This document shows positions 25,573 through 33,847 of a stretch of DNA of 64,000 nt, piece after piece; the first letter of the stretch is position 1, and each line of letters starts with the position of its first letter. The notes beneath the pieces are model-generated. The model was given only the letters and a program-made list of their open reading frames with translations. It did no database searches and was not told the DNA's origin. Source of the stretch: Nonomuraea sp. SYSU D8015 (GTDB lineage: Bacteria; Actinomycetota; Actinomycetes; Streptosporangiales; Streptosporangiaceae). Position numbers and translations under genes: made by a program. The stretch is from the NCBI RefSeq assembly GCF_008065375.1, contig NZ_VJYI01000038.1:1-64000 (forward strand). The letters run 5' to 3'.

Positions 25573-26868
25573 CTAGTAGGCGGGGACGGGTTCGAGCAAC
25601 CGCATCCACACCGCCTGCGTGGTGTGCAGGCCGTAGCGGAGGGCGTCCACGCTGTGGTCATGCTCCTTGACCGGCGCGTCCTCGCCTCGCTCCGCCTTCT
25701 TCTCGTCCCAGGCGTAGCCGACAATCTCGTCCAGCAGGGCGCGGCAGGAGGCATGCACGCGCAGATGGTCGGCGGCGATCAGGTTGGAGACGGTGCGGAT
25801 ACCGTCGAGCACCGAGTTGTCTCCCTGCTGGGGCCGGAACCCGTCGTGGTGCAGCTGCATGATGAACGAGGCGGCGGACGGGTCAACGATCAGCCAGTCC
25901 GGCCGCACGCCGTGCGTCCCCGGCCCGTACGTGTCGGGGATGTCGTCCAGCCACTCGGCCAGCCGCATCGAGTATTCGGCGTCGGTGAGCTGGCGGCGCT
26001 GGACGCGGGAGTCCCACCGCCATTCGTTGGCGACGTAGATGCGACGCTGCCCCTCCAGGTCGGGAACCGACACGCCGATGAGGACGGCGTCGAAAGGGTT
26101 CGCCGTGCCATAGTCCACGCCCACGGCGAGCCACTTCTCCATCAGCGGCAACTCGTCCACGACGTGGCGGTCTTCGTCGAACATGTCGAAGATGGCGCCC
26201 TCGGCCATCACCCACTGGCCCAGGACGAACCGTTTGTACCAGAGGCCGGTGTACTCCTTCTTCAGCGCGGCCACGTACGCCGGGTCCAGGGCGTGGTTGT
26301 CGTCCAGGCGGAAGTGCCAGCTCCGGAGGTCGAGTTCGCCGGCCCGGTCGAGGAAGTCGCGTTTCAGCCAATGGGAGGGGCTGTCGGGGTTGGTGGAGCC
26401 GAACAGCTTTGCCCCCGGCACGCTCAACCGGCTGAGCAGCATGTCCCAGAACGGCCGCTCCAGCAGCGTGATCTCGTCCACGTACACGCCTGCGCACGTC
26501 ATGCCGCGCAGCCGGGTTTCGGCACGGGCATCAGCGCACGAGATGATCTCAACCTTGCGGCCCAGGATCGTCGCGGTCGGCGCACCGCGGGTGTAGGAGA
26601 TGCGTGCGGCCAGCGGCCCGGTGGTGGCGGGGTCCATCAGCGGATCGAACACATTCCGCGAGATTGTGTCCGCCGTCTTGCCCACGATGACGAGGGAGCC
26701 GCCACGGGGCGCGTTGGCGACGAACGCCAGCCACCTGATCAAGGAGGCGATCGTCTTCCCACTGCGGATGGCCCCCTGCCAGATGTTCAGGCGCGCGCTC
26801 GACTCGGCGATCGAGCGTTCCTGCTTGGGTGACAACCGGACCGCCAGGCCCAGTCCGCCGCCGGTCAT
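25573..26868 (-). CDS. terL: Terminase large subunit (PBSX-like family)
   Basis: 431 residues. The ATPase half has a Walker A GAIRSGKT (Lys38), a Walker B GVYVDEI near residue 130 and a coupling motif FGSTNPDSP. The nuclease half has the metal-binding acids in GVDYGTANPFD near 250, IVDPSA near 335 and HDHSVDALRYG near 410. It cuts concatemers and drives DNA into the prohead through the portal. ATG 26868 overlaps the small-subunit stop as ATGA. Length and motifs are typical of the family. Confidence 0.93.
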   Translation of the reverse strand: MTGGGLGLAVRLSPKQERSIAESSARLNIWQGAIRSGKTIASLIRWLAFVANAPRGGSLVIVGKTADTISRNVFDPLMDPATTGPLAARISYTRGAPTATILGRKVEIISCADARAETRLRGMTCAGVYVDEITLLERPFWDMLLSRLSVPGAKLFGSTNPDSPSHWLKRDFLDRAGELDLRSWHFRLDDNHALDPAYVAALKKEYTGLWYKRFVLGQWVMAEGAIFDMFDEDRHVVDELPLMEKWLAVGVDYGTANPFDAVLIGVSVPDLEGQRRIYVANEWRWDSRVQRRQLTDAEYSMRLAEWLDDIPDTYGPGTHGVRPDWLIVDPSAASFIMQLHHDGFRPQQGDNSVLDGIRTVSNLIAADHLRVHASCRALLDEIVGYAWDEKKAERGEDAPVKEHDHSVDALRYGLHTTQAVWMRLLEPVPAY

Positions 26869-27359
26869 GCTTCGCCTCCGGCGTCGTCGTAGATGACCTC
26901 GCCCGTGACGACGTCGACCTCCGTGATGGCGTCCATGTCGGGGTCCGGCACCTGGTAGCGCTGCTGAAGCTGAGCCAGCATGGTGCCGAGCAGCGACGCC
27001 ATGTCGTGGTCGGGGTGGCCGTTGCGGTTGATCTGGTCCAGGCCGAGCAGCGACGCCCGCTTGTTGACGATCTTCAAGCAGGTTTCCGCCGCCTGCACCT
27101 CACCCTTCAGCACCTTCGGCCACAGCGCGGCCATCATCCGGTCCAGGCGGCCGATCTCCAGATGCAGCAGATGCTCGGCCGCCATACCCTCCGCCTTGGC
27201 GGCCCGCTTCAACGCCGCGGTGATGTCCGCGCTCGCGGCCTGCGGGCTGTTGTAGCCCAGCCGCTCGGCGATCAGCGTCGGGGACACTCCGGCGATCCGC
27301 ATCTGGAGCGCCTGAGTGCGCCGCTGGGCAAGCTCCAGCTGCCGCTGCTTGTCGGCCAT
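26865..27359 (-). CDS. terS: Terminase small subunit
   Basis: 164 residues. The N-terminal helix-turn-helix (ALQMRIAGVSPTLIAERLGY, residues 18-37) should recognise the packaging site. A central helical segment (RLDRMMAALWPKVLKGEVQA) should mediate oligomerisation, and the acidic C-terminus ends in DDAGGEA. Coupled to the large subunit by ATGA. A palindrome copy (27384-27401) lies just upstream of its start. Confidence 0.85.
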   Translation of the reverse strand: MADKQRQLELAQRRTQALQMRIAGVSPTLIAERLGYNSPQAASADITAALKRAAKAEGMAAEHLLHLEIGRLDRMMAALWPKVLKGEVQAAETCLKIVNKRASLLGLDQINRNGHPDHDMASLLGTMLAQLQQRYQVPDPDMDAITEVDVVTGEVIYDDAGGEA

Positions 27360-27383
27360 CGCCCCGGACTCATCCCCTCTGCT

Positions 27384-27401
27384 GTTGTCGGTTCCGCCAA
27401 C
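27384..27401. repeat. Phage palindrome copy 3
   Basis: GTTGTCGG-TT-CCGCCAAC, one mismatch, in the 45-base gap upstream of terminase small subunit. Confidence 0.85.
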
Positions 27402-27404
27402 GAG

Positions 27405-27680
27405 CTACAGCGCGCCTGCCGCCGGGTCGCCGACCGGCACGTGATCCACCACATCCGGCAGTTGCGGCTCCACGATCTCCACCGTGGCCGGGGTCACCCA
27501 CACGCCGCGGGCGCCGATCTGCTCGGCGAACACCGCCAGCGACGGCAGCGACCAGCCGCCGTCGTCGCCGTCACCCTCGTCTCCTTCGGGTGGCCCGGCC
27601 TGGTCCACGATGAGCGCGAACGGCTCCTCGCTGATGTCGCCGATCTCGTACAGCGGCAGGCGCAGCACCTGGATCCGCAC
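27405..27680 (-). CDS. Small protein upstream of terminase
   Basis: 91 residues, acidic, with a Gly/Asp-rich loop (PEGDEGDGDDGGW) between two short beta-rich segments. Starts at GTG 27680, immediately after the preceding gene's stop. The C-terminus (VEIVEPQLPDVVDHVPVGDP) has no known motif. Transcribed with terminase. Function unknown. Confidence 0.6.
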   Translation of the reverse strand: MRIQVLRLPLYEIGDISEEPFALIVDQAGPPEGDEGDGDDGGWSLPSLAVFAEQIGARGVWVTPATVEIVEPQLPDVVDHVPVGDPAAGAL

Positions 27681-28004
27681 CTACTCCCCCTCGCCGGGCG
27701 TCTCGGCCGCGCCGCCGGCGACGGGCGTGAAGCTGCGGTGGAACACCGTCCGGGAGAGCTTCCAGAACGAGCCCGCGCCGTCGTGCACGATGAAGTCGCC
27801 CAGGCCCGCGCGCACCATCCCCTCCGGCGTCTGGAGGTCGATGTACTCGGCCGACCGGCCGCGCAGCGCGGGCCGTCCGACGATGCCGCCCAGCTTCGAC
27901 TGCTCGTTGATCCAGGCGACGATGTCTTCGAGGTCGAGCCCGTTCACCTCGACCGCCTCGACGACGGTGTCGATGGGCTCGTATTGCCGGATGTCCACGA
28001 CCAT
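27681..28004 (-). CDS. Small phage protein with EGMxxAxxGDFIV motif
   Basis: 107 residues. It resembles a widespread group of short phage proteins with an N-terminal VNGLDLEDIVAWI helix and a C-terminal TPEGMVRAGLGDFIVHDGAG turn, usually encoded near early or packaging genes and of unknown function. The usual PDIF-type end is replaced by SRTVFHRSFTPV. ATG 28004 has CGGAG upstream. It is the first clear gene of the late block. Confidence 0.65.
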   Translation of the reverse strand: MVVDIRQYEPIDTVVEAVEVNGLDLEDIVAWINEQSKLGGIVGRPALRGRSAEYIDLQTPEGMVRAGLGDFIVHDGAGSFWKLSRTVFHRSFTPVAGGAAETPGEGE

Positions 28005-28307
28005 GATCTGTTTCTCCGTTTCTGTCGCCGCCCGGTAGCCGTACCGGCGCGGTCCTGGACGATCTGGTCGGCGATGGCCGCGCACGCGGGGACCATCCCA
28101 ATCGCCGCTGGTGACCGGGTTTGCCCGGCCGGGCCTGGTCGGGATACCGCCGCTGACGGCTGTCCACTCGACCGTCCACGAGTAGCGGGCGCACCGCTCC
28201 AGGCGTGGTCACTCTGCCGCAGAAACCCTTCGTGACCGACTGTCTTGACAGCACGATCCCTTGCCTATCCCTTGCCAAAGATACGCCTGAATGCTTCAGT
28301 TGTTTGT
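28005..28307. promoter_or_regulatory. Divergent intergenic region ahead of terminase
   Basis: No convincing gene. It lies between the divergent late operon and the plus-strand membrane gene. A perfect -35 hexamer TTGACA (28245-28250) faces the plus-strand gene, with only weak -10 options (TATCCC at 28266). GC-rich inverted elements near 28128-28140 (CCCGGCCGGG) are present. The late promoter and a cos/pac site would be expected in this interval, but I cannot point to either with confidence. Confidence 0.4.
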
Positions 28308-29204
28308 ATGCCTGGCCAGTTTCGAGAGTTCACAGTAAGACGTGGTCGAATCCAAGGATTTCGACCCACAGCAGAGCAAATTCAGGACGTCTGGCAGCTC
28401 GCCCAAAAGGGGTTCGACTCAACAGCTACAGACACCAAAATTTCATATGACCCCGGCAACAGTAAAAGTATTGAAGATGACGACCTGGCAAATTTCGTGC
28501 GTGAAGTTAAAAAGGATCGAGATCTTCTAACAAATTTGCATCTCAAATCCAGTCAAGCAAACCCTAGAAGAATTGTAGAGATCTCCATAGGCCCAGATTC
28601 ATGGACGACTTACGAAGTTCAGGCCGAAGACTCGACTTGGGCGTTAGGGCGCTTCGAGGAACTTACGGCCGCACTACTGGAAGCCAGACCTTTTTTGGCG
28701 GCCATCCGAGCGAAGGCACCAGAATGGCAACCCTACTCCTACCTTCAACAAGAAAAAAATAGGCCAAGAACGGGAAAACGGCTCTCCGTTCGCTGGAGAG
28801 AGGGGCCAAGTTGGCAACCGCGGACTTGGCTACCATTTCAATCAGCCGCCAAACATCGTCTTGAATTCACACTAACGCTCCTCATCACGTATGCGCGGAT
28901 GGTGCTATTCGCCCTTCCTCTGGTATTGGCCATCCTGGGCTCCGAAATACTCATTTTCAATATTTGGGGCATAGCCTATCTGACCGAGAGGAAGCAGCCC
29001 ATCTGGAATCCTGAAACCCTTGCAAGGTACGCGTGGCTTGGTGTCGCCTGTGGCATCCTCAATTGGGCGATAGGACGCTGGCTCCACCTCCAACTCCAAG
29101 CGAGGGTGTTTCTAACAAAGAGAAAAATTGAAGTTAATCTGCCCTTGATTGTTGGTATTATATCGGCAATTGCCGCCATTGTGCAAATCTTTGTGTCATT
29201 ATAA
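28308..29204 (+). CDS. A+T-rich membrane protein moron
   Basis: About 298 residues. The N-terminal 210 residues are soluble (QFREFTVRRGRIQGFRPTAE at the start; RRIVEISIGPDSWTTYEV in the middle). The C-terminus has three membrane spans at roughly residues 212-235, 262-275 and 280-297. Codon use is strikingly A+T-rich against its neighbours, indicating recent transfer. ATG 28308 lacks a clear ribosome site; a TTG at 28245 would overlap the putative -35. It is transcribed opposite to the late operon. I do not recognise the family; a cytosolic sensor tethered to the membrane is one shape-based guess. Confidence 0.7.
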   Translation: MPGQFREFTVRRGRIQGFRPTAEQIQDVWQLAQKGFDSTATDTKISYDPGNSKSIEDDDLANFVREVKKDRDLLTNLHLKSSQANPRRIVEISIGPDSWTTYEVQAEDSTWALGRFEELTAALLEARPFLAAIRAKAPEWQPYSYLQQEKNRPRTGKRLSVRWREGPSWQPRTWLPFQSAAKHRLEFTLTLLITYARMVLFALPLVLAILGSEILIFNIWGIAYLTERKQPIWNPETLARYAWLGVACGILNWAIGRWLHLQLQARVFLTKRKIEVNLPLIVGIISAIAAIVQIFVSL

Positions 29205-29513
29205 CGTGCAGCCTCAATGCAATGCGGGCATGTTGCCGATCCCATTAATCTCGACGTGCCCACTTCCAGCACCGTCACTCGGTAAGGATTGGTCCTCGGA
29301 GGACACGTGTCTCCTCGTGGGCAGGCGTCCCGGGTCCTCAAACTGGAGGGGCGGCACGCGATATCACCCTGTATACCCTCCGTGTGCGTGACTCACGATG
29401 TACCCGAGTTGGTCTCGATTCGCACTACGGACACCTCGGAGGGCACGATCGAGGTCGCTGGGCTGGTGCGCGGCGCGCTACACGGCGAGATCCCAGACCC
29501 GTTCGGCGTGCGC
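29205..29513. other. Gap after the A+T-rich membrane gene
   Basis: Contains GACACGTGTC (29302-29311), a 10-base palindrome inside a larger imperfect repeat, and a plus-strand stretch from about 29389 that reads like a decayed coding fragment. No gene that I would defend. Confidence 0.3.
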
Positions 29514-30614
29514 TCAGCGCCGGGTCCCTGCCCCGGCCGCAGCGGGGATGTACTCGAAGCTGACCAGCCCTAGCCGGCGCGGGTCGAGCGTGTCCTTGTG
29601 CTGGTTCCGCCGCTTCGAGCTGGTGTGGAGCTTGGTGGCGCGGGCCTGCCGCTGCCACCGCGGCGACCGGTCCCGGTAGGAGATCAGCGCCGGATGCGAC
29701 GACACGGACCGGTAGCGGAAACCCTGATCGGCGAGATGCTGCGCCACCCACTCCGACATGCGAGCGCCGATCGACAGGCCCTGAAAGTCCGGCAGCACCA
29801 CCAGCCGGTGCTCCATCTTCATGTTCCGCACGATCGGGTGCTGGAAATGCCGGTACGCAAGGAACGCCACCGGCTGGCCGTCGATGCACCCAGCGAAGCA
29901 ATGCGCCGTGTTGCTGATCTCGGCGCTCAGATAGTGATGGTGGCGAAATACCGTCCAGAGCGACCGGTCAGCAGCGTGGATGTCGAGCCGGAGCGTGGGC
30001 CGGGGTTGAACCTGCCTCCACGCGAACGAGCCCGCGGCGACGTCGTATACCCAGTCGGGCTGGAGCCAGTCGAGCACGTCGTAGTGGCACGTGACGGCGA
30101 CGAGCTGCCGCCCGGAGCGGCGTACGGCTTTCGCCACCGCGTGAGAGGCGACCTTGGCGACCTGGCGATCCACGACGGACGTGAACTCGTCCACCACCAC
30201 GAGCCCGTCATGCTCGGCCAGGGCGCGGGCCATCGACGCGCGGAACGCCTCCCCGTTCGACAGCGTCTTATACGGCCGGAGCCACGCGGGCGGGCTCGAG
30301 AGTCCCACCGCGGTCAGCAGGCCGACGATGTCCTTGATGGACATGCCCTTGGGGAAGTCATCCACGAGCGCCCGATCCCCCCACGAGTGTGCCTCGACGA
30401 GCCGGCCCGGCCACAACGCGCGGGCGAGGGTGGTCTTCCCGGCGCCGGACGGGCCGACGAGCAGACCGACGTTCCACTTCCGGTCCTCGATGGGTAGGTG
30501 CGCCGACCAGGAGTTGGTCAGTTTCTCTTCCAGCGGCACGTCGAACATGCCCTGGAGCTGCAACACCCTGGCGGTGCGGCGTACGGGGGTGGCGAGGGTG
30601 ATGTCCGCGCGCAA
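29514..30614 (-). CDS. ABC-type ATPase fused to a GNAT-like acyltransferase domain
   Basis: 366 residues without membrane spans. The first 210 form a complete ABC ATPase: Walker A GPSGAGKTT near residue 53, signature LSNGEAFRASMARAL near 118, Walker B GLVVVDEFTSVVD near 138 and H-loop VTCHYD near 172. The last 150 resemble a GNAT fold (HRLVVLPDFQGLSIGARMSEW near 280). TTG 30614 has GGAGG six bases upstream. Solitary soluble ABC ATPases act on DNA, RNA or proteins rather than as transporters, and phage Mu Mom, a DNA-base modifier, is GNAT-like. A modification role is therefore possible but unproven. Neighbours are pentapeptide and ParB-like genes. Confidence 0.8.
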   Translation of the reverse strand: MRADITLATPVRRTARVLQLQGMFDVPLEEKLTNSWSAHLPIEDRKWNVGLLVGPSGAGKTTLARALWPGRLVEAHSWGDRALVDDFPKGMSIKDIVGLLTAVGLSSPPAWLRPYKTLSNGEAFRASMARALAEHDGLVVVDEFTSVVDRQVAKVASHAVAKAVRRSGRQLVAVTCHYDVLDWLQPDWVYDVAAGSFAWRQVQPRPTLRLDIHAADRSLWTVFRHHHYLSAEISNTAHCFAGCIDGQPVAFLAYRHFQHPIVRNMKMEHRLVVLPDFQGLSIGARMSEWVAQHLADQGFRYRSVSSHPALISYRDRSPRWQRQARATKLHTSSKRRNQHKDTLDPRRLGLVSFEYIPAAAGAGTRR

Positions 30615-30726
30615 GAGTGCCTCCTACATCGGGGTCACGATCGCGTCACTCGGTCTCCACAGGGCAGGGGTCCGGCAGCATCATCAGGGCCATGGCCGAG
30701 AAGAACTCCGAGCGGTAGCCGGGATC

Positions 30727-31905
30727 GTGAAGCCTTCGTCGATGGTCGTGGCCGTGCTGGTGCTCGTGGCGGTCCCGACGCTGGTGTGGATGCTGGGTCC
30801 GGGCGCCACGTGGGTGCTGGAGCACATCGACCACGCCACAGTGTTCAAAGAGGACAAGGATCGGGCCGCCGCACTGGCAGCGATTCGCGGCAACGTCCTG
30901 GCCGTGGCCACCGGCCTAGCCGCGCTGCTGGCAGTGTTCTACACCGCGCGCAACGCCGACACCGCCCGGCGCACCTTCCAACTCGGCGAGCGAGGCCACG
31001 ACACCGACCGCTTCAGCAAGGCGGTCGAACAGCTCGGCAGCGCCCAGGCCCCCGTCCGGCTCGGCGGCCTGTACGCGCTTGAACAGCTCGCGCAGAACAA
31101 CCCCAGGCTGAGGCAGACGATCGTGGACGTTATCTGCGCCTATCTGCGCATGCCGTGGACGCCCCCGCGCGAAGAGGACCGGCACGAGAAGATCCGCGCC
31201 GCCCAGCGCGCCGCACGCACTGGGACGTCGGGCCGGACCGAGGCGCGGGCTGGCCGTGACCCGGACGAAGAACGGCAGGTCAGATTCACCGCCCAACGCC
31301 TCCTCATCGACCACCTACGCTGGCAAAAACGCCGCTGGTGGCAGCTCCCCACCGCTGCCAATGCCCTCTTCTGGCCCGGCATCCGCCTCGACCTGACCGG
31401 TGTCACCTTGGTCGACTTCGACTTCGAACGCTGCCGTGTCGATCGAGCCGTTTTCAGGGGAGCAACCTTCATCGGTGACAGCTGGTTCAACGAGGTGACC
31501 TTCACCGGCAACGCCCTATTTGAAGGGGCAACCTTCGCTGGCAACGCCCCATTCGGCGGCGCGACCTTCATCGGCGAGGCCCTATTTGAAGGGGCAACCT
31601 TCGCTGGCAACGCCCTGTTCGGCAACGTGACCTTTTTCGGCAACGCTGGATTCGGCGGGGCAACCTTTACCCGCGGCGTCTGGTTTCGCCGAACGTCCTT
31701 CATCGCCGGCGCCGCATTCGGCGGCGCGACCTTCCTCGGCAACGCCGTGTTCAAGGGCACGCGAGGCACCCGGATCGACCTAGCGGGAGCGCGAGTGATG
31801 CACCCGGATAACGGGCACGTGTGGCCGCCGGGTTGGCATGTAAGCACCGGCCCCACCGGTGCGGTGCTGAAGCCAGATAAGCGGACCGACGACGGCGGGG
31901 AGTGA
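30727..31905 (+). CDS. Membrane-anchored pentapeptide-repeat protein
   Basis: About 392 residues. Two N-terminal membrane spans (residues 5-25 and 55-75) are followed by a conserved-type cytosolic stretch (RFSKAVEQLGSAQAPVRLGG, then ALEQLAQ) and, from about residue 240 to 350, pentapeptide repeats of the A(F)xx type (GATFIG, GNALFEGATFAG). This layout is common in actinobacterial chromosomes and has no agreed function. The repeats should fold as a right-handed quadrilateral helix, a shape that in some proteins mimics DNA. Start uncertain: GTG 30727 or ATG 30742, both with weak ribosome sites. Confidence 0.75.
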   Translation: MKPSSMVVAVLVLVAVPTLVWMLGPGATWVLEHIDHATVFKEDKDRAAALAAIRGNVLAVATGLAALLAVFYTARNADTARRTFQLGERGHDTDRFSKAVEQLGSAQAPVRLGGLYALEQLAQNNPRLRQTIVDVICAYLRMPWTPPREEDRHEKIRAAQRAARTGTSGRTEARAGRDPDEERQVRFTAQRLLIDHLRWQKRRWWQLPTAANALFWPGIRLDLTGVTLVDFDFERCRVDRAVFRGATFIGDSWFNEVTFTGNALFEGATFAGNAPFGGATFIGEALFEGATFAGNALFGNVTFFGNAGFGGATFTRGVWFRRTSFIAGAAFGGATFLGNAVFKGTRGTRIDLAGARVMHPDNGHVWPPGWHVSTGPTGAVLKPDKRTDDGGE

Positions 31906-31939
31906 GCCGCCTCGGCACAGCGGAGCGTTAACGATCGGC

Positions 31940-32563
31940 CTACATGAGAGCTCGGACGGAGTAGCCTTCCTCGGTCAGCCGCTCCAGTAGCTCGACCTGC
32001 TCCGCTTCGGACTCGCAGGTGACGACGACGCCCCACACGGTCGGCGGCTCAACCCGCTCGGCCGGCCCCGACCCCGTGACCGGGTTCGGCGGCGCTTGCT
32101 CGGGGTCGCGGGGCACCAGCTCGTCGAGGTCCGCTAGGTCGTCGCTCGTGTACCCGGCCGCGGCCAGCAGCGCTTCGTCGGCGTCGCCGATGTCGGTCAG
32201 CATGTCGGCGAGCATGCCGTGATCCCAGCCGCCCCGCTCGGTGAGCCGGTTCGCCGCCACCAGGTACGCCTCCGCGTCCGCATCCGACCGGGAGGTCCAG
32301 CCGCGCAGGATGGGCACCAGCCACACGCCGTCGTCGCCGACCTTGACGCCTTCGGGCGGCGACTTCCCCTCTGTGGCCATCTCGTCAAGGACGTGGAGGC
32401 GCCCATGCCCGGCGACGAGGCGGCCAGTGCGCTCATCGAGCTCGCCGGCCAGGGTGCACCCGAACGCCTCGATCGACTTCCTGATGGCCGGGAGGTCGTG
32501 CTCTTTGGGGTTCCGCACGGCTCGGGAGATCTCGGGGAGGGGCATGTGTTCGATACGGCGCAT
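31940..32563 (-). CDS. ParB/Srx-fold DNA-binding or nuclease-like protein
   Basis: 207 residues. The N-terminal 100 match a ParB-like domain: NPKEHDLPAIRKSIEAFG, then GRLVAGHGRL, the phosphate-binding GHxR motif. The rest has an acidic region rich in Asp/Leu helices (MLADMLTDIGDADEALLAA). Such stand-alone ParB-like proteins are common in phages and mobile elements, often with DNA-modifying enzymes, and some act as nucleases. ATG 32563 has GAGG upstream. It is convergent with the pentapeptide gene (34-base gap). A plasmid-partition role would need a ParA, which is absent here. Confidence 0.75.
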   Translation of the reverse strand: MRRIEHMPLPEISRAVRNPKEHDLPAIRKSIEAFGCTLAGELDERTGRLVAGHGRLHVLDEMATEGKSPPEGVKVGDDGVWLVPILRGWTSRSDADAEAYLVAANRLTERGGWDHGMLADMLTDIGDADEALLAAAGYTSDDLADLDELVPRDPEQAPPNPVTGSGPAERVEPPTVWGVVVTCESEAEQVELLERLTEEGYSVRALM

Positions 32564-32735
32564 CAGGTCCTCGTTAGGGTGACGATTCGTGAGCACGAGG
32601 CAGCCAGGCCCCGTATGACGAAGAGTTTCCGGTGCCGGTGCCACCGCTGGTGACGTACGCGCCACTAGCCCGGAATTTCTACTAGCCAATCGCAGTAGCG
32701 CGATTCAACCGCTCGGGCAGGATTTCGTACCTCAC

Positions 32736-32764
32736 TTGACAGATCCTCAACAGATCCTCAACAT
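32736..32764 (+). promoter_or_regulatory. Promoter-like site with an 11-bp tandem repeat
   Basis: TTGACA at 32736-32741 is followed at 17 bases by CAACAT (32759-32764). The spacer is two head-to-tail copies of AGATCCTCAAC (32741-32751, 32752-32762), one helical turn apart, a possible activator or repressor site. It serves the secreted-protein gene at 32819. Confidence 0.45.
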
Positions 32765-32818
32765 GCCCCAGCTTACCTTTCTGCTCGCAAGGCAATCGAT
32801 GGCGGAAAGGACCATCCC

Positions 32819-33274
32819 ATGGCTTCAGTCACCAAGCGGATCATCACATCCATCGGCATCACCGGTGCCGCATCTATGCTGATCATCGCCCCCAGCTCAC
32901 CGGCGCACACGGCATCCTCCACGGTGACCGCGCTCGCCCCCGCTGCCCAAGCATCGCACGCGCATGCGGGCAACGACACAGCGAAGGCCGCCCACAGAAA
33001 GGTCGTTTGGAAGCGCCGCAGCGGCTGCACCTGGGTGTTTGAAAGCAGCCATACTGGCGCCTTTACCAAAAAGGTACAGGGGGGATGCACAGGCCATTCA
33101 TGGCTTTATGTGCAAACTACGACCGGCTGGAAGAGCGGCTGGATACACGACAGAAATCATGCCGGATTTAGTATCCATTCGTATAGCAAAGAGCAGCGCA
33201 AGCGCATGGGCCAGGTCAAGTTCACCTGGCACAAGACCAAGCGTAACGAGACCGCTCAGCTCATCAGCCACTAG
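32819..33274 (+). CDS. Small secreted cationic protein
   Basis: 151 residues. A signal peptide (residues 1-30; hydrophobic core near IGITGAASMLII) precedes an Ala/Thr linker and a basic, His/Lys/Trp-rich domain (KKVQGGCTGHSWLYVQTTTG) with two Cys that may form a disulfide. ATG at 32819 has GGAAAGGACC upstream. It has its own promoter-like site and terminator and lower G+C than its neighbours, so it is an independent moron expressed from the lysogen. Role unknown; it resembles small actinomycete secreted peptides. Confidence 0.7.
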   Translation: MASVTKRIITSIGITGAASMLIIAPSSPAHTASSTVTALAPAAQASHAHAGNDTAKAAHRKVVWKRRSGCTWVFESSHTGAFTKKVQGGCTGHSWLYVQTTTGWKSGWIHDRNHAGFSIHSYSKEQRKRMGQVKFTWHKTKRNETAQLISH

Positions 33275-33397
33275 GGCCAGACCGCGCGTGCCGCCCCGCT
33301 GCTCGCCGACTGCTTCCCCTCGTACACCATCATCCCGGAGCCGAAGCCCTGCGCGGCCGGTATTAGCAGCTGCCACGCTTCAAATGATCATGAAATA
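33275..33397 (+). other. Possible gene remnant
   Basis: Just after the secreted-protein stop, a high-GC stretch reads in one plus frame as protein-like sequence (ADCFPSYTIIPEPKPCAAG) but has no start or ribosome site. It may be the tail of an older gene displaced by the moron. Confidence 0.3.
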
Positions 33398-33432
33398 GGT
33401 GAGGCGCTGAGAGCGATTCTCAGCGCCTCACC
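33398..33432 (+). terminator. Terminator of the secreted-protein gene
   Basis: Perfect 15-bp stem (33398-33412 and 33418-33432) with loop GCGAT. It serves the plus-strand moron and could also stop the minus-strand operon ending at 33557. Confidence 0.85.
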
Positions 33433-33512
33433 TCGCGAGCGACACTGGCCATCAGGCCAGGCCAGTTAGGCCGCGAGCGGCCACCATAATGAGCATTCCG
33501 CGCGGGCTGGCC

Positions 33513-33530
33513 GTTGGCGGAACCGCCAAG
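33513..33530. repeat. Phage palindrome copy 4
   Basis: GTTGGCGG-AA-CCGCCAAG, one mismatch, downstream of the small-gene minus operon and past the terminator at 33398. Confidence 0.85.
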
Positions 33531-33556
33531 CACGCGAAGATCACTCCGGTTGCTGA

Positions 33557-33847
33557 TCAGAGGTCGTCGTACCGCCCCAGCAGCGCCAGCGCGTTGGCCC
33601 ACCCGATCGGCGTCAACCGGTAGAACCGGCGGCGAGCCTGCCCATCGGGCACGCCCTCCTCCCACTCCCCGGCAACCCAGCTACGATCCTCCAGATCGTC
33701 GATCAGCGACGTCACGCGCACCGCCGTCAGCCCGGCCGCCTCGGCAAGCGGCCAGATCGCCATCCCAGGCTGGTCCTTCAGCAGCACCTCCAGCACGCTG
33801 CCGAGCGCAGCCGTGTACTGGAGCCCGTCCACCTCGCGGCGGCTCAC
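33557..33847 (-). CDS. PadR-like winged-helix regulator
   Basis: 96 residues, a compact winged helix: helix pair (ALGSVLEVLLKDQPGMAIW), recognition helix region (LAEAAGLTAVRVTSLIDDLE) and wing (GVPDGQARRRFYRLTPIGW), as in PadR/MarR-type repressors without the C-terminal dimer domain. GTG 33847 overlaps the upstream stop (GTGA). It ends a ten-gene minus operon. It could be an autoregulator of that operon. Confidence 0.7.
   Translation of the reverse strand: MSRREVDGLQYTAALGSVLEVLLKDQPGMAIWPLAEAAGLTAVRVTSLIDDLEDRSWVAGEWEEGVPDGQARRRFYRLTPIGWANALALLGRYDDL

Noticed and set aside
29289-29573. Plus-strand frame reading VTHDVPELVSIRTTDTSEG.
   Set aside because: Protein-like in places but overlaps the 3' end of the ABC-GNAT gene on the other strand and has no ribosome site; treated as a possible decayed fragment.
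29514-30614. ABC transporter ATPase interpretation.
   Set aside because: No permease gene and no membrane spans nearby, and the C-terminal half is an acyltransferase-like domain.
31940-32563. Plasmid partition (ParAB) system.
   Set aside because: Only a ParB-like protein is present; no ParA ATPase and no array of parS-like sites were found.
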